A DNA stretch of 64,000 nucleotides from Palsa-147 sp963771905 (lineage in GTDB: Bacteria; Acidobacteriota; Terriglobia; Acidiferrales; UBA7541). Position 1 is the first letter of the stretch. Every line of letters starts with the position of its first letter. Of the stretch, positions 16,705-25,929 are shown in pieces. Position numbers and translations under genes: made by a program. Location: assembly GCA_963771905.1 (NCBI GenBank), contig CAVYVI010000007.1, positions 62,001-126,000 on the forward strand, read 5' to 3'. The notes beneath the pieces were generated by a model. The model was not told the origin of the DNA. It saw only the letters and a program-made list of their open reading frames with translations, and searched no databases.

Positions 16705-19569
16705 CTAATTCTGTGCCGGCGAGGCGCCCGTATCGTGCAGCAAAACCACGTCGGAGCTGCTCTGGTTGCGAATAACGGCCAGGCGTTTTCCGTCTTGAGA
16801 CCACCTAAAATCCGCAACTTTTTCCGATGTGAAACTCGTTATGGCGTGGCCCTTCGTTCCGTCCAAAGGCTGGACCCAGATGTTCCCCGCGCCACTGTCG
16901 TTGATCGGGTAGGCCAGCGACTTGCCGTCGGGCGTGAAGAGGCCGAATCCCACCATCCCAGAATTCGGCGCAATCATCTGGAGGGCTGGCTTCGGCCCTT
17001 CGTAATCGCTGAGAATGTCGATGGACTGATGGATGGCGTGGGTGTTGGGGTCCTCGACAAGCGCCGCGGTGGCCAGCAACTTTCCATCGGGAGAAAACGC
17101 GAAACCGTTTCCGGCGAGATGATTCGGAATATTCAGCCCGGGCGCGGGTTCAGGCTTGCCTCCGCTCAATGACACCCGCATGGCTTTGCTGTTTCGGAAG
17201 TCCAGGTAATAGACCCATTTTCCGTCTGGTGAACAAGCAGGAGCGACATCGAACGAGCCAAAGGTCAGCTGGAGAGGATTTGAGCCGCTGGCTTCGGCAC
17301 GCCAGATATTGACCGACGCGTTCCCAGCATGAGATCCCCAGGTGAAAACGATTTGGTGCGCGTTTCCGCAGACCTGGGGATCGAGTAACCATGAATTCGA
17401 TTCGCTCACGAGCGTCGCAGTATTGCTTCCGTCCGGGGAAAGCCGCTCGAGCTTCCCCTTTCCGCCCATTACGAGTTCACCCGTATATGTCCAGGAGATG
17501 CCGGGAGAGCCGCCGGGAGAAACGGGAATACTCGCGATGCTCGGCGTGATCGCCGAGCCTCCCGCGCCGGGAAGCAAATCGAGATGAAGGGCGGATTTCT
17601 GTTGTACCGTGGCGATCGTCTTGCCATCCCCGGAGAGTGACAGTCCAATGTAGTTGTTCGTGTCGCGGCTAACTGGATGGAATTGGCCGGTCGGATAGGT
17701 GACCATGCCAATCTGATCGTGTGCGAAGTCGCTGTTCCGCGAATACGTCACGAAAAGTCCACGTCCATCCGGCAGCCAGTCGAGCAGACCCAGATCCATG
17801 TCGGCGAAGGTTGCCAGGGTGCTCTCCTTGCTGGTCGCCACATCCAGCACTTTGAGCGCTCCTGAAGGCCGGATCCCTGAGAAGTACACAATGACTTTTC
17901 CATCGGGAGACCACGCCACGCTGCCGGGCAACGGCGAGGTGTCCAGCGGCTGGATTTCGAGCACCTGTTCGCCGCTTCCATCCACATTGGCCTCGAGCAG
18001 CCGCCATTTACCGGGATCGGGATCGTTTCCACGGGCGAACGCCATCCGCTTCCCATCGGTAGAAAACGAAACGGCGCTGTCGATATCCTGAACGATTTGC
18101 TCCGGCGTTCCACCCAGCACCGGCGCGCGGTAGAGATTGAATGCCTGTCCCACTCCGACCTGGGCTTCCCGGAAGTAGAGGTAATCCCCGTCGGGAGAAA
18201 ATTGGATACTGCCGTAAGTGACGTTCGCCGGAGGAGCCACCTGGGTGTTGCTGTTCGTCGGGATATTTCGGAGCCAGAGGCTCTGCTTCCCGTTTTCGTC
18301 CTTGATGCTCAGAATGTATTTTCCATCGGGCGAAATGGCGGCCTGCGTGATGTCGCCGGAATTGGTGATCTGGGATATGGAGAAATTCTGGAAGGGAACG
18401 GGGGCGCTGCGATGAAAGAAGGAATAGACGCCGTAGGCCGTTCCGGCGAGGAGAATCAGGATGACGGCGAGAGTTCCGGCCAAGCCCAACTTGTGCTCGC
18501 GGGCGACGGCGGCGACCGTCGAGGAGCCCGATGCATGCCCGCCGGAAGCCGCGGTTGCCGGTCCTGATTTCGCGGGCGTGGCAGCAGGCGCGGCAGCGGG
18601 GGATGAGCCCGTCCCGGCCGGCGGGGTTGCAAATCCGGGAGAAGAACTTTCGCCTGGAGCAGCCGCCGGGGCGCGCCGGCTGGAATCCGTGTCGCGCTTC
18701 AGACGTTGCAAATCCGAGCGCATATCCGCGGCGGTCTGGTAGCGCAGCTTGCGATCTTTTTCGAGCGCTTTCGAAATGACGTCTTCGAGCCGCGCGGGAA
18801 CGTCGGGGTTGAGCCGCACCGGAGACACCGGCAGTTTTTCGAGAATGGCGGTAAAGATTACGGCCGTGGAATCGCCGCGGAACGGCAGCGCGCCTGTGAC
18901 CATCTCGTAGAGCATGGCGCCGAAGCTGAAAAGATCGGAGCGCGCATCGAGCGGCTCGCCACGGGCCTGCTCCGGCGACATATACGAAACCGTGCCCATC
19001 GCTGTTCCCGGATTGGTGAGTTGCGAATCTTCGACCGCTTCGCTCGTGGCGAGCCCCGCGGTCTGATCGGGCGGGGAAGCCGCGGATTGCTTGGCGAGAC
19101 CGAAATCGAGAATTTTAGCGTGGCCGCGGGCGGTGACAAATACGTTCGCGGGCTTGATGTCGCGGTGAACGATGCCCTTGGAGTGCGCCGCGTCGAGCGC
19201 GTCGGCAATTTCGACGGCCAGATCCAGCGATTTTTCGACAGGCAGCGGACGGCCATTGATCGCGTGCTTGAGCGTCTGGCCGTCGAGAAATTCCATGACG
19301 ATGAAGTACCGCTCGTTCTCGCGGCCGATTTCGTAGATGGTGCATATGTTGGGATGATTCAACGCGGAAGCGGCGCGCGCCTCGCGGCGAAAACGCTCGA
19401 GCACATGCGCGTCGGCGACCAACGGATCGGGCAAAAATTTCAGCGCCACGGCGCGGCCGAGTTCGAGATCGTCGGCCTTGTACACCACTCCCATTCCGCC
19501 GCCACCGAGTTTGTCCACGATGCGGTAGTGCGAAACGGTTTGGCCGATGAGAGATAAGGAGTCTGGCAC
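16705..19569 (-). CDS. Serine/threonine protein kinase with TolB-like beta-propeller
   Basis: 954 residues. Kinase domain about 14-290: Gly loop GGGGMGVVYK (22-31), Lys44 (VALKF), HRDIKPAN (135-142), DFG (155-157) and SPEQARGE. An Ala/Pro-rich linker (about 300-360) leads to one membrane helix (LAGTLAVILILLAGTAYGVYSFF). Beyond it, an extracytoplasmic propeller repeats SPDGKW/SPDGKLL motifs. So a cytoplasmic Hanks-type kinase is joined to a sensor-like outer domain, a layout common in Acidobacteria. It is divergent from the MFS gene. The ligand is unknown. Confidence 0.93.
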   Translation of the reverse strand: MPDSLSLIGQTVSHYRIVDKLGGGGMGVVYKADDLELGRAVALKFLPDPLVADAHVLERFRREARAASALNHPNICTIYEIGRENERYFIVMEFLDGQTLKHAINGRPLPVEKSLDLAVEIADALDAAHSKGIVHRDIKPANVFVTARGHAKILDFGLAKQSAASPPDQTAGLATSEAVEDSQLTNPGTAMGTVSYMSPEQARGEPLDARSDLFSFGAMLYEMVTGALPFRGDSTAVIFTAILEKLPVSPVRLNPDVPARLEDVISKALEKDRKLRYQTAADMRSDLQRLKRDTDSSRRAPAAAPGESSSPGFATPPAGTGSSPAAAPAATPAKSGPATAASGGHASGSSTVAAVAREHKLGLAGTLAVILILLAGTAYGVYSFFHRSAPVPFQNFSISQITNSGDITQAAISPDGKYILSIKDENGKQSLWLRNIPTNSNTQVAPPANVTYGSIQFSPDGDYLYFREAQVGVGQAFNLYRAPVLGGTPEQIVQDIDSAVSFSTDGKRMAFARGNDPDPGKWRLLEANVDGSGEQVLEIQPLDTSPLPGSVAWSPDGKVIVYFSGIRPSGALKVLDVATSKESTLATFADMDLGLLDWLPDGRGLFVTYSRNSDFAHDQIGMVTYPTGQFHPVSRDTNNYIGLSLSGDGKTIATVQQKSALHLDLLPGAGGSAITPSIASIPVSPGGSPGISWTYTGELVMGGKGKLERLSPDGSNTATLVSESNSWLLDPQVCGNAHQIVFTWGSHAGNASVNIWRAEASGSNPLQLTFGSFDVAPACSPDGKWVYYLDFRNSKAMRVSLSGGKPEPAPGLNIPNHLAGNGFAFSPDGKLLATAALVEDPNTHAIHQSIDILSDYEGPKPALQMIAPNSGMVGFGLFTPDGKSLAYPINDSGAGNIWVQPLDGTKGHAITSFTSEKVADFRWSQDGKRLAVIRNQSSSDVVLLHDTGASPAQN

Positions 19570-19682
19570 TGGAAGCGTATCTTAAGTTTTGTGGCGCGCC
19601 AAGTCAACGAAGCACGACGACGGATCGCCCGCCTTCGCACAGAATGTGAGGCCGAATTCTAAAGTCAACGCATGACTGAGAT

Positions 19683-19763
19683 GGGGTCAGCGCCTGATAA
19701 AGGCGGTTACCGGAGAAGTGGATTTCATTTATCCGGTGAAACGACGAATCAGGAGTTGGCCCC
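19683..19763. repeat. 81-bp imperfect palindrome
   Basis: GGGGTCAGCGCCTGA at one end pairs with TCAGGAGTTGGCCCC at the other (12 of 15 positions). Inside, ACCGGA pairs with TCCGGT. It lies between divergent kinase and MFS genes. It resembles REP/BIME units moved by RAYT (Y1) transposases; no transposase is present here. Confidence 0.55.
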
Positions 19764-19860
19764 GTGAACGAGCAGCCGGTCCAACCAGAACGCCACACGC
19801 GAGGTTTCCGCAAAACAAGTTGCAAACGAATCGTTTGCTGGATGATGATGCCCGGTCGCC

Positions 19861-21126
19861 GTGACAACATCCACGCCATCGCAGCCTGCGCGCATTCCGG
19901 GCGCTCTCAAGGTGGTCGTCGTCCTGCTCGCGATTTCCGCCTTTATCAACTATGTGGATCGCGGGAATCTCTCCATCGCCGCTCCCATGTTGAAAGACGA
20001 GCTGGGCATTTCCCCATCGAAATTGGGCATTCTGCTCTCCGCATTTTTCTGGACCTACGCGAGTATGCAACTCCTCTCCGGCTGGCTGGTCGACCGTCTC
20101 AACGTCAACTGGGTATTCGCCGGTGGCTTCCTTCTATGGTCCGCAGCGACAGCCACGACGGGCATGGTGCACACATTCTCGGCGCTGTTCGCCTTGCGAT
20201 TGCTCCTCGGCATGAGCGAATCCGTCGCCTATCCCTCCTACTCCAAGATCCTTGCGCTGAATTTCTCCGAGGAACACCGAGGAATCGCCAATTCGGCGAT
20301 CGCCTCCGGGCTTGTAATGGGACCTGGATTTGGAATGCTTTTCGGTGGTCTGTTGATGGCTCGGTTCGGCTGGCGTCCCTTCTTCATCGTGCTGGGATTT
20401 TCGAGCATGCTTTGGATTGTCCCGTGGTTGAAGTGGATGCCGACGGAGCATTACCCGGCGCGCACAGATTCCACGGGCGCACTAAGTGTCCTCGAGTTTT
20501 TTCGATTGCGATCGGCTTGGGGAACTTGCGCGGGGCTCTTCTGCGGAAACTATGTGAGCTATTTTCTGATCACCTGGCTTCCTTACTATCTCGTGCGCGA
20601 GCGGCACTTCTCCATGGACAACATGGCGAAAATCGGAGGGATCGCCTACCTGCTTGGGGCGGGCAGTTCCACGTTCTCGGGCTGGCTTTCCGATCGCTGG
20701 ATCGCGTCGGGGGCGACTCCGTCGCTGGTTCGCAAAACGTTCTCGGGCGGGGGACTGGCATTGGCCGGAATCTTCGTCGGGCTCGCGGCGGTCAGCGGGA
20801 CGAATTATTGCGTGGCCGCGCTCATCTTGGGTGTGATCTTTTTCGGTGTGGGTTCCTCCAATATCTGGGCGATTACGCAAACGCTGGCGGGACCGAAAGC
20901 TGCGGGCCGCTGGACAGGTTTCCAAAACTTCGTTGGCAATCTCTCCGGTATTGTGGCCCCGGCGCTCACGGGATTTGTACTGGAGCGCACGGGACATTTC
21001 TACTGGGCGTTCGCAATCACGACAAGCATTGGAATCTTGGGGACGGCATCGTGGGTTTTTCTCGTCGGACCCGTGGAGCAGGTGATCTGGGGAAGAAAGC
21101 TGCGTGATGCGGCGGTTCCTTCCTAG
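19861..21126 (+). CDS. MFS transporter, anion:cation symporter-like
   Basis: 421 residues from a GTG at 19861; twelve membrane helices. The signature INYVDRGNLSIAAPMLKDELGIS, then LLLGMSESVAYPS and ALNFSEEHRGIANS, fits the ACS subfamily (hexuronate, glucarate and organic-anion uptake). The N-terminal start region has no clear ribosome site; no in-frame ATG was found upstream. The substrate cannot be told. No sugar-acid enzyme genes are adjacent. Confidence 0.9.
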   Translation: MTTSTPSQPARIPGALKVVVVLLAISAFINYVDRGNLSIAAPMLKDELGISPSKLGILLSAFFWTYASMQLLSGWLVDRLNVNWVFAGGFLLWSAATATTGMVHTFSALFALRLLLGMSESVAYPSYSKILALNFSEEHRGIANSAIASGLVMGPGFGMLFGGLLMARFGWRPFFIVLGFSSMLWIVPWLKWMPTEHYPARTDSTGALSVLEFFRLRSAWGTCAGLFCGNYVSYFLITWLPYYLVRERHFSMDNMAKIGGIAYLLGAGSSTFSGWLSDRWIASGATPSLVRKTFSGGGLALAGIFVGLAAVSGTNYCVAALILGVIFFGVGSSNIWAITQTLAGPKAAGRWTGFQNFVGNLSGIVAPALTGFVLERTGHFYWAFAITTSIGILGTASWVFLVGPVEQVIWGRKLRDAAVPS

Positions 21127-21262
21127 CTCCCGACGGGGGTGCGCAATCGTAATCCGCTTGGATGTATATCGCGCTAGACGGAGAAGTGGAGTTCAAAAGT
21201 CCAATCGCTCCGGCATGGCAGGTTTTTCTCGAGAAGAAGGCCGCTTCGACAATTCCTCAAGC

Positions 21263-22129
21263 TCAGTTCCTGGGACGGATGGCCAAGCCGAAGTCATGCT
21301 CCATGCGCCGGTACCACGTTTCGTCGTCGGCGGCGTGGATGTCCACCCATTCTTCGTCGGTCATGGACTTGCGCCAGTCAAGAAATGGCAGCGCATCGGG
21401 TCCGACCGGGTGCCGCAGTTGCCAGGTCCCGCTCTCGATGATCTCGAGTATCTTTTCTGCCACGAAGGACGGCGGCGCGGGTTTCTTAAGCACCGCCGCA
21501 AACAGATGGGAAAAACGGAGTAGCTGAGAATAAGGCGAAGGGTTCGTTGGCTCCTCCAGACGTCTGGACATAGGAGTCTCGATAATGCCGGGCTCAACCA
21601 CGGCGACGCGCACGTTAAACGTCTTCATCTCCTGGGCCAGTGCCTCGCTGAGCGCCTCCAAGGCAAATTTGGATGCTGTGTAGGGCGCTAGCGGCGAAGA
21701 AGCGATGCGCCCGGCGACTGAGGTCACGTTGATGATGCATCCGCTCTTGCGTAGGCGCATCTGCGGTACCACCGCCTGGATGCAACGCAAAGGCCCAAAG
21801 TAGTTCGTCTCCATTACCGCCCGGAAATCTGCCAAAGAGAGTTCTTCGACCGAGCCGTTCCGCTCCACGCCGGCGTTGTTGACCAGCACATCGATGTGGC
21901 CAGCGTCCTTCTGGATATTCGCAATCGCTGTTTTCACCGAGCTGTCCGAGTCAACATCCATCACGGAGATCTTGATGGGAAGTCCTTCTTGCGCAGCTCT
22001 CTCGCCAAGCTCCGGCGCGCGGGAAGGATTGCGCATGGTGGCGTACACTTTGTGCCCCGCGCGGCCAAGGGTCAGCGCGGTCGCCAGACCAATCCCAGTG
22101 CTCGTACCTGTTATGAGTACAAATGCCAC
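21263..22129 (-). CDS. SDR-family oxidoreductase
   Basis: 288 residues from a GTG at 22129 with AAGGAG eight bases upstream. Classical short-chain dehydrogenase: TGTSTGIG cofactor motif (7-14), NNAG at about 86-89, catalytic Ser (TSVAGR) and YTASK. The longer C-terminus (after 230) is Pro/Trp-rich. It probably reduces or oxidises a carbonyl/hydroxyl with NAD(P)H; substrate unknown. The next gene upstream (22229-22738) is on the same strand about 100 bases away. Confidence 0.9.
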   Translation of the reverse strand: MAFVLITGTSTGIGLATALTLGRAGHKVYATMRNPSRAPELGERAAQEGLPIKISVMDVDSDSSVKTAIANIQKDAGHIDVLVNNAGVERNGSVEELSLADFRAVMETNYFGPLRCIQAVVPQMRLRKSGCIINVTSVAGRIASSPLAPYTASKFALEALSEALAQEMKTFNVRVAVVEPGIIETPMSRRLEEPTNPSPYSQLLRFSHLFAAVLKKPAPPSFVAEKILEIIESGTWQLRHPVGPDALPFLDWRKSMTDEEWVDIHAADDETWYRRMEHDFGLAIRPRN

Positions 22130-22228
22130 GAAGTGATCTCCTTTTGACGTTGTTGAAGCGAGTCGAGAGTGTACACCCGCTCTACTTCGCCGAGAGGGTG
22201 ACTCAGAAGTTTGATTCGCGCATCTGCT

Positions 22229-22738
22229 TCAGTCCACCCAACTGAAGACTTCCAGAATGTAGCCCTCGGGATCTTTGAAAGACAAACCATATAGCCGTCT
22301 TCCATTCTTCGGTTCTTCCCAGTCAGGCGGACGTCCGATCTCAGCGCCGAGCGCCTTCAGCCTCGCGTACCATTCGTCCACCTGCTTAGGATTCTGTACG
22401 AGAAAGCTGAGCATTACCGGCTTCGACGGGGAAGGCCGAAGCGACCCGTGATCCTTGTCCACGAGCCCTACAAAAAGTGTTTCGGTAACCGGAAAGATCT
22501 TTACCCAGCTCATGTCCAGGCTCGGTTTTTTCCCGAGGAGCTTGCCATAGAATTCGCTACCCTTTGCGAGGTCGTTGCAATAAAGGAATGTCACCTGGCC
22601 GGAAATAGGCGATGCGGAAGGGAGACTTTGTTCGTCCGATTTTGCGGCCTGCTGAATCCCGGGATGCACCGAATTTCCCAAACAAAGCGTGACCAGCATT
22701 CCCAAGACGGCTGCAGCCGCACAAGAGAAAAGTTTCAT
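22229..22738 (-). CDS. Secreted glyoxalase/VOC-like protein
   Basis: 169 residues. The ribosome site GAGG lies seven bases before the ATG. A signal peptide (1-21) is followed by a VOC half-fold at about 48-168: VTFLYCNDLAKGSEFYGKLLG, then the second module ending LYGLSFKDPEGYILEVFSW. Metal ligands are plausible (the Glu in ILEVF) but the first His is absent, so it may bind rather than catalyse. The exported location is unusual for this family. Confidence 0.82.
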   Translation of the reverse strand: MKLFSCAAAAVLGMLVTLCLGNSVHPGIQQAAKSDEQSLPSASPISGQVTFLYCNDLAKGSEFYGKLLGKKPSLDMSWVKIFPVTETLFVGLVDKDHGSLRPSPSKPVMLSFLVQNPKQVDEWYARLKALGAEIGRPPDWEEPKNGRRLYGLSFKDPEGYILEVFSWVD

Positions 22739-22837
22739 TTTTATCCTCGCTCAAGTTCTACGTCTGATCTGCGTGCAGACGAATGCAAGAGTCATCGTTC
22801 GTGTTACGGGCGCGTTGGCCGCCAATTTCAGAGGCGT

Positions 22838-24265
22838 TCAATTCGGCGTCGCAACTTTTCCTACTGCCATTCCAGCCTGCTGAGCTTCGCTCAGGAGCTC
22901 ATCCAAATCTCTGCGCGAAAAATAACGGCCAGCCAGAACGACGCCCGCAATTTTACGCGTGTTGCGAATATCGTCCGCCGGATTTGCATCGAGGAGGACC
23001 AGATCGGCGATCTTGCCGTTCTCGACCGTACCAAAATCCGCGGTGCGCCCGAGAAATCGAGCGGGATTGATCGTCGCAGTCTGCAACGCTTCGAGCGGCG
23101 TGAATCCCGCGTCCACAAACCGGAGCAGCTCGCCATGCAAACTGAATCCCGGAATCACGTCGACGCCAGCGGGCGTGTCGGTGCCAGCCAGAAACGGAAC
23201 GCCCGCAGCGTGAAGTTTCCTGACGATGTCGAGCTCGTGCTCCACAAATTGTTCTCGCACCTGCAATGGATCCGTATCGAGATCCTTGATGATGGAGCGC
23301 GTAAACCGCGGCCATGTGTTCTCGCGCCAGAATTCCGGAGCGTATTTCCAGTCGGGATCTTTCGTCACGTCAATCACATCCACGAGCCACTGGCCGCGCT
23401 CCCAGAACAATGTGGGACATTGCCAGGTCTGGTTTTTCGCGAGCAGGGCGATCAACGCCGCTTCCTTTGAGGCATCATACGTCTGGAGAAACTTTCCCGG
23501 CCCCTTCGGTCCTTTGAGCAAGTCGTCTTCGGCGGTCGAGCTGCCCTCGAAAATTCCGATCAGGTGCTCAAAACTTTTCTGGCCCGCGTTCGACGCTTCC
23601 GAAGCGCGAATCGAATCGGGAACGTGCCCGACGAAAGTAATGTTTTTCTTTTTGCACTCATCCGCAATCGCAAAATACGCGTCGCGCGGCATGTACGACT
23701 GAATTTTGATGAAGTCCACGCCGCGCCCCACCAACATATCCACCGCGCGGCGGCCATCTTCCGGCGTAACAATCGATATCGACGCGGGAAACTGCGACTT
23801 GGGCCCGTCGAGCATCGGCCCTGCCACAATCATTCGAGGGCCCAGAAGTTTTCCTTCCGCGATCTCGCCGCGCGCCGCCAAGACCGAATCCAGCTCGCTG
23901 CCCATATCGCGCACGCCGGTAATTCCATTGGCGACGAACAGCGGCAGCGTGACATCTCGACCGCCAGGCACCCACTTGCCGAAAAAAGTATGCACGTGCA
24001 TGTCCCACAAGCCGGGAATGAGAAACTTGCCGGTCGCGTCCACCACTCGCGAACCTTCCGGGACCCGAACGCTTGCGCTCGCGCCCATCTGAGTGATTCT
24101 GTCACCGGTTATAACGACCGTGTATTCCGGCTCACTCGGTCCGCCGGTGACGTCAATTACCGTGGCATGCGCGAAGACCAAATGCTTCTGCACATCCGCG
24201 GACTGAGGCCCAGCCGACGCGCCGACAAAAAGTGGCAGAAGCAAAAACTTTAAGAACGTCTTCAT
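22838..24265 (-). CDS. Secreted metal-dependent amidohydrolase
   Basis: 475 residues. Signal peptide 1-19. Amidohydrolase fold: metal motif WDMHVHTF at about 88-95, FIKIQSYM (the position of the usual carboxylated Lys), FVGHVPDS, HLIGIFEG and GTDTPAG, ending with the family's GKIADLVLLDANPADD and NTRKIAGVVLAGRYFSR. This is the imidazolonepropionase-like/'amidohydrolase family' type often found in acidobacterial secretomes, perhaps acting on peptides or cyclic amides. A similar enzyme is encoded at 25930. Confidence 0.9.
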   Translation of the reverse strand: MKTFLKFLLLPLFVGASAGPQSADVQKHLVFAHATVIDVTGGPSEPEYTVVITGDRITQMGASASVRVPEGSRVVDATGKFLIPGLWDMHVHTFFGKWVPGGRDVTLPLFVANGITGVRDMGSELDSVLAARGEIAEGKLLGPRMIVAGPMLDGPKSQFPASISIVTPEDGRRAVDMLVGRGVDFIKIQSYMPRDAYFAIADECKKKNITFVGHVPDSIRASEASNAGQKSFEHLIGIFEGSSTAEDDLLKGPKGPGKFLQTYDASKEAALIALLAKNQTWQCPTLFWERGQWLVDVIDVTKDPDWKYAPEFWRENTWPRFTRSIIKDLDTDPLQVREQFVEHELDIVRKLHAAGVPFLAGTDTPAGVDVIPGFSLHGELLRFVDAGFTPLEALQTATINPARFLGRTADFGTVENGKIADLVLLDANPADDIRNTRKIAGVVLAGRYFSRRDLDELLSEAQQAGMAVGKVATPN

Positions 24266-24577
24266 AACTCACTCCGCAAGGAAGGCGATCGAGAAATGCG
24301 GCAAACAATGGTTCATATCACGGAGCGTAGAAGGGCGTCTACAAAGCCAGCGTAAGTTTCCACGGAGCGGCGGAGAAACCTCTCCTCTGAAGAGGTGAGC
24401 TATATTCGGAGAGACGCGAACCGAGCGCGCGGCGCGAAAACTTCTTTGACCGTCGTGGCAAGATTTCCCAGTTACGCTGGCTGCCGGGAAGAAATTGGCA
24501 ACCGCGGGGAGGCACGGCGCTTCATATCCCTAAAGTAATATTATCTTGATCTTAAAATCGCCGCGGGGGGAAGCGAG
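24266..24577. other. Divergent intergenic region with one REP copy
   Basis: This 312-bp gap separates two divergent secreted-protein genes and must hold both promoters; no confident -35/-10 pair was seen. A single REP-like palindrome occurs at about 24379-24415 (CTCCTCTGAAGAGGTGAG, one arm base changed relative to the array at 9860). Upstream of the 24578 gene is a GGGGGGAAGCGAG ribosome site. Confidence 0.5.
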
Positions 24578-25867
24578 ATGCGTGATCGTCTTCAGAGCAA
24601 AGTTACGACTCGTCTGCGCTGCCTCGTATTCGTTCTCGTGCTGGTTCCGCTGAATGGCATGGCGCAAACTGCGCCCGCTCCCGAGAAGGCCGCGGGAGGG
24701 AATGCGGATGCGCTGAATTTCCTGAATGGGGTGTTCGCGCGGTACGCGGAGGCGAAAACATATCATCTCGAGAGCACCGAGGAGACGGAGATCTCCGGGC
24801 CGTTTATTCGCGATTGGAATAAATTTCTGAGGACTGCCATCGTCGCGCCGGACAATCGCTACCGGTTTGAGGCGCGCGGCCCTGAGTTGTGGGTCATCGA
24901 GATATCCGACGGCAAACTCGAATGGATGTATCAACCAGACTTGGGCGAGTATTTACAACGAGCGACTCCTTCGGCCGGGCCGAGCCGGTTGAATCCGGCC
25001 CAAGCTCAGGGAGCGTTCTTGTTCAGGGCCGCGCAGGACACGATCAAAAGTCTGATTGCTATGCAAGATCGAATTGTCGCGGCGGAATTTCTGCCGGACG
25101 AAGACGTCGAGGTTGGCGGAAAGAACCTGGCCTGCCGCGTGATACGGGCGGAGGTCAAGCAACCCGCGAACGTCAATGGATATCTGAAGTTCTGGATCGA
25201 CAAAGAGACGGGCGTCATCCGCAGATATGCGAGCCATTCGGAAGGCGCTCTGCGCCCAAACCATCCCGAAGACCGACAGGTCAGCGACAGGACAGTTGTG
25301 TTCACCGTGGCCGAGATTGGGGGAGGGCCGTTACCAGAGCAGCTTTTTGCATTCGAGCCGCCCGTGCAGGCGGCGCTCGTCAAAGAATTCGATGCAGATC
25401 CGGAAGCGGTGCGCATCCATGCGCTGGAAGGAAAGCCGTTTCCTACGATTGAATTGCGGGCGGCGGATGGGAAGAGCGTTTCGCTGAAGTCGTTCGCGGG
25501 CAAGCCGGTGCTGCTGGATTTCTGGGCAACTTGGTGCGCGCCGTGTGTGGCGTCGTTGCCGGCGCTCGAAAAGATTCGTGAGGAGGCAGCGGAGAAAGGC
25601 CTAATGATGATCAGCATTGATGAAGATGAGGATGCGAAGGCGGCGGCTGATCTTTGGGCGAAGCGCGCCGTGCCGTGGCCCAACTATCATGACGACGGTG
25701 CGATCGTGAAGCAGCTACCGACTCACGGGATTCCGTTTCTCGTGCTGATCGACGCGTCCGGCAATACGGTTTTCTCGAAGGATGGATTCTACGAGGATGA
25801 ATTGCGCGCGGCCTTGGCGAAAATGGATCCCGCGTTCGCGCCACTGGCGCCGAGATCCGTGCAGTAA
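24578..25867 (+). CDS. Secreted LolA/DUF2092-like domain fused to TlpA thioredoxin
   Basis: 429 residues. Signal peptide 1-30 (ends MAQ-T). Residues about 45-265 form a lipoprotein-carrier-like beta domain (YAEAKTYHLESTEE, RYRFEARGPELWVI, WIDKETGVIRR). Residues about 285-415 are a thioredoxin/TlpA domain with active-site WCAPC (Cys320 and Cys323) and the cis-Pro in THGIPFLVLID. So a disulfide reductase or redoxin domain is tethered to a lipid or ligand-binding domain in the periplasm. The partner is unknown. Confidence 0.88.
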   Translation: MRDRLQSKVTTRLRCLVFVLVLVPLNGMAQTAPAPEKAAGGNADALNFLNGVFARYAEAKTYHLESTEETEISGPFIRDWNKFLRTAIVAPDNRYRFEARGPELWVIEISDGKLEWMYQPDLGEYLQRATPSAGPSRLNPAQAQGAFLFRAAQDTIKSLIAMQDRIVAAEFLPDEDVEVGGKNLACRVIRAEVKQPANVNGYLKFWIDKETGVIRRYASHSEGALRPNHPEDRQVSDRTVVFTVAEIGGGPLPEQLFAFEPPVQAALVKEFDADPEAVRIHALEGKPFPTIELRAADGKSVSLKSFAGKPVLLDFWATWCAPCVASLPALEKIREEAAEKGLMMISIDEDEDAKAAADLWAKRAVPWPNYHDDGAIVKQLPTHGIPFLVLIDASGNTVFSKDGFYEDELRAALAKMDPAFAPLAPRSVQ

Positions 25868-25929
25868 ATTGCAATCATCGCGCCCGGTCGGGCGAGGCGC
25901 GGCGCTTCGCGAAAAACCGCGGAGGCCGA

